Source of the DNA: CAVQHY01 sp963712465
Lineage (GTDB): Bacteria; Actinomycetota; Thermoleophilia; Gaiellales; Gaiellaceae
NCBI GenBank assembly: GCA_963712465.1
Contig: CAVQHY010000004.1
Coordinates: forward strand, 620,001-684,000
Length of the DNA: 64,000 nt
Reading direction: 5' to 3'
Positions 62,612 to 64,000 of this stretch are shown one piece after another (position 1 is the first letter of the stretch; each line of letters begins with the position of its first letter). The position numbers and the translations under genes were made by a program. The notes under the pieces were generated by a model. That model had not been told where the DNA came from and did no database searches. It worked only from the letters and a program-made list of their open reading frames with translations.

Positions 62612-62830
62612 ATGGAGTCCGAGATCCCGGAGCGGGAGCCCGGCGAGTCAGCTCTGGAAGTGCTCGCGATCGAGGAGGCGGACGCGTGGTTCGAGTACCT
62701 CGAGGTCACGCGCGGACAGCTCGGGTCGGGCCGGTACGCCGAGATCGAGCCCTGGGCGTGGGCCCGGCTCAACCAGCGTCTTCGAGGCGTGCGCCGCAGC
62801 CGGGCGAGACTGAATTCGGCCGCCGCATAA
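62612..62830 (+). CDS. 72-aa hypothetical protein between rodA region and RNase E/G
   Basis: The product begins MESEIPEREPGESALEVLAI and is a helical, acidic then basic protein with Trp residues (ADAWFEYLEVTRGQLGSGRY, EPWAWARLNQRLRGVRRSR). No family recognised. It starts 11 nt after the DUF697-like gene, in the same direction. Confidence 0.6.
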   Translation: MESEIPEREPGESALEVLAIEEADAWFEYLEVTRGQLGSGRYAEIEPWAWARLNQRLRGVRRSRARLNSAAA

Positions 62831-62989
62831 CGAGGGCGCTCGCAGGCCCTGCTGCTACGCTGCGAACAAGGACGCGCCGTGTGGCGCGCAACACGATGAG
62901 ATTTGTGGCAGACACGCTTCGACGCTCCTCGGGAGTCTCTTCCCACCACTGTGTGGAGCTCAGCGTGCGCCCGAAAGGAGACCGTCTAG

Positions 62990-64000
62990 GTGCCATGGTT
63001 CCGTCGCAAGAACCGTACGGAGGAGTTCAAGCAGGAGGCGGCGCCTGCGGAGGCCGCGCCTCTCGAGGCTCCCCGAGAACCGAAGCCCGAGCCGCCCGCG
63101 GAAGTCGAGACCGGCTCGGAGCCGGCAGCCGAGAGTAGGGCTGCGCCTCGCCGGCGCGGGACGCGCGGCGGACGTGGCAAGAAAAAGCCGGCGGAGACGT
63201 CGGCGGCCGGGCAGCCCGAGGCCCCACCGAAGCCGGCCGCGAAGGAGCCGGCGGCTGCGAAGCAGCCCGCGCGCCAGCGGCGCGAACGCCAGCGGCGAGG
63301 CGCGACGCCGAAGCGCGCGTCGCTCCCGCAGGTGAGAAAGGAGATTCTCGTCTCGGTCGACGTCGGCGAACAGCGCGTCGCCGTGCTCGAGGATGGGAAG
63401 CCCGCCGAGGTCTATCTGGAACGACGCGGGCGCCGCTCGATCGCCGGCGACATCTTCAAAGGCATCGTCGACAACGTCCTCCCGGGAATGGAGGCCTCGT
63501 TTGTCGACATCGGCCTCGAGAAGAACGGCTTTCTCTACGTCGACGAGATCGTCGTCCCGGAGCTCGAGGGGAAGCGCCACAGCCGGCGCATCCAGGATCT
63601 CGTGCAGCGGGGACAGGAGGTGCTGGTCCAGGCGGTCAAGGATCCGATGGGCACGAAGGGCGCACGGCTGACCACCGAGATCTCGCTTCCAGGCCGGTTT
63701 CTCGTCCTGGTTCCGTTCGGCGAGGGGATCGGTGTCTCGCGCAGGCTCGAAGACGACGAGCGGGAGCGCCTGAAGGCGATCTGCAAGGGGCTCGAGCTCC
63801 CCGAGGGCGGCATCATCGTTCGTACGGCGGCCGAGGGCGCGTCGCAGGTGGAGCTCGAAGGCGACCTGGCGCTCCTGCGCAATCTCTGGGATGCGATCCA
63901 GGCCAAGGCGGCCAAGACAAAGGCGCCGGCTCCCGTGTACCAGGAGGCCGAGCTACCGCTTCGGATCGTCCGCGATCTGTTCATCCGGGACTTCGAGCGT
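62990..64000 (+). CDS. rng: Ribonuclease E/G (3' end outside window)
   Basis: From GTG 62990 (AAAGGAG upstream) the frame is open to the window end without a stop. An N-terminal extension of about 120 residues is very rich in Ala, Pro, Arg and Lys. The catalytic part then begins: EILVSVDVGEQRVAVLEDGK, LERRGRRSIAGDIFKGIVDN, LPGMEASFVDIGLEKNGFLY and an S1 domain, then GQEVLVQAVKDPMGTKGARL. RNase E/G starts mRNA decay and processes rRNA. The basic extension probably binds RNA or partners. The order rodA ... rne/rng is common in actinobacteria, usually followed by rplU-rpmA. Confidence 0.95.
   Translation, partial: MPWFRRKNRTEEFKQEAAPAEAAPLEAPREPKPEPPAEVETGSEPAAESRAAPRRRGTRGGRGKKKPAETSAAGQPEAPPKPAAKEPAAAKQPARQRRERQRRGATPKRASLPQVRKEILVSVDVGEQRVAVLEDGKPAEVYLERRGRRSIAGDIFKGIVDNVLPGMEASFVDIGLEKNGFLYVDEIVVPELEGKRHSRRIQDLVQRGQEVLVQAVKDPMGTKGARLTTEISLPGRFLVLVPFGEGIGVSRRLEDDERERLKAICKGLELPEGGIIVRTAAEGASQVELEGDLALLRNLWDAIQAKAAKTKAPAPVYQEAELPLRIVRDLFIRDFER

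Overview
The window is about 64 kb of GC-rich, gene-dense DNA from an actinobacterium. A deep-branching soil lineage of the Thermoleophilia/Gaiellales type fits best. That placement is inferred from codon bias, DUF2252 and DUF1269 proteins, LuxR/TPR regulators, and the tig-clpP-clpX and mreBCD-mrdA-rodA-RNase E/G gene orders. It was not computed. Many genes start with GTG, and several have a -10-like hexamer only 6 or 9 nt before the start codon, which suggests largely leaderless transcription.

Region by region. 1-5.4 kb: a histidine kinase cut by the window edge, divergent from an MMPL exporter and a membrane-anchored alpha/beta hydrolase. 5.6-15.3 kb: an accessory zone of ion and stress genes (two DUF1269-like proteins, a two-TM K+ channel, a CPA1 antiporter, a GAP-family protein, an aquaporin, a TMEM175 channel) mixed with broken genes (two halves of DUF2252, a phosphodiesterase tail, an AI-2E/MFS chimera, an NTPase stub). 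Part of it lies between two copies of a 43-nt direct repeat. 15.4-20.8 kb: tRNA-Arg and tRNA-His, then a minus-strand operon (DsbA/FrnE-like thiol oxidoreductase, small protein, site-2 protease, membrane protein, FAD oxidoreductase) divergent from pheA. 21-27.9 kb: a second K+ channel, a WrbA-like flavoprotein, NDH-2, a KdpDE-like two-component system and a RibD-type reductase. 28-34 kb: two LuxR/TPR regulator plus alpha/beta hydrolase units arranged as an inverted duplication. 34.3-39.4 kb: a decayed integrative element at tRNA-Arg(TCG), with a displaced tRNA 3' half, a broken integrase and duplicated small genes. 39.5-64 kb: core genome with tRNA-Leu, tig-clpP-clpX, a cyclase with TPRs, valS-folC-ndk-maf, mreBCD-mrdA-rodA and the start of RNase E/G. 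It is interrupted only by a RAYT transposase with REP palindromes and a membrane-anchored Clp-type AAA+ protein.

Three observations stand out. First, the DsbA/FrnE-like gene (19152-19757) has an in-frame TGA exactly where the first cysteine of the CxxC active site belongs, with a possible SECIS hairpin just downstream, so it may encode a selenoprotein. Second, the AAA+ protein at 54125-56875 carries a C-terminal region that resembles a class-I release factor without its GGQ catalytic domain. Third, ndh and the essential valS are each interrupted by +1 frameshifts. All five fall directly after a CCC or GGG codon, where a one-base slip gives another proline or glycine codon. This is either systematic sequence error or recoding.

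The core genes describe a rod-shaped cell with the elongasome (MreBCD, PBP2, RodA) next to RNase E/G. The accessory genes centre on potassium, proton and water homeostasis and on redox stress.
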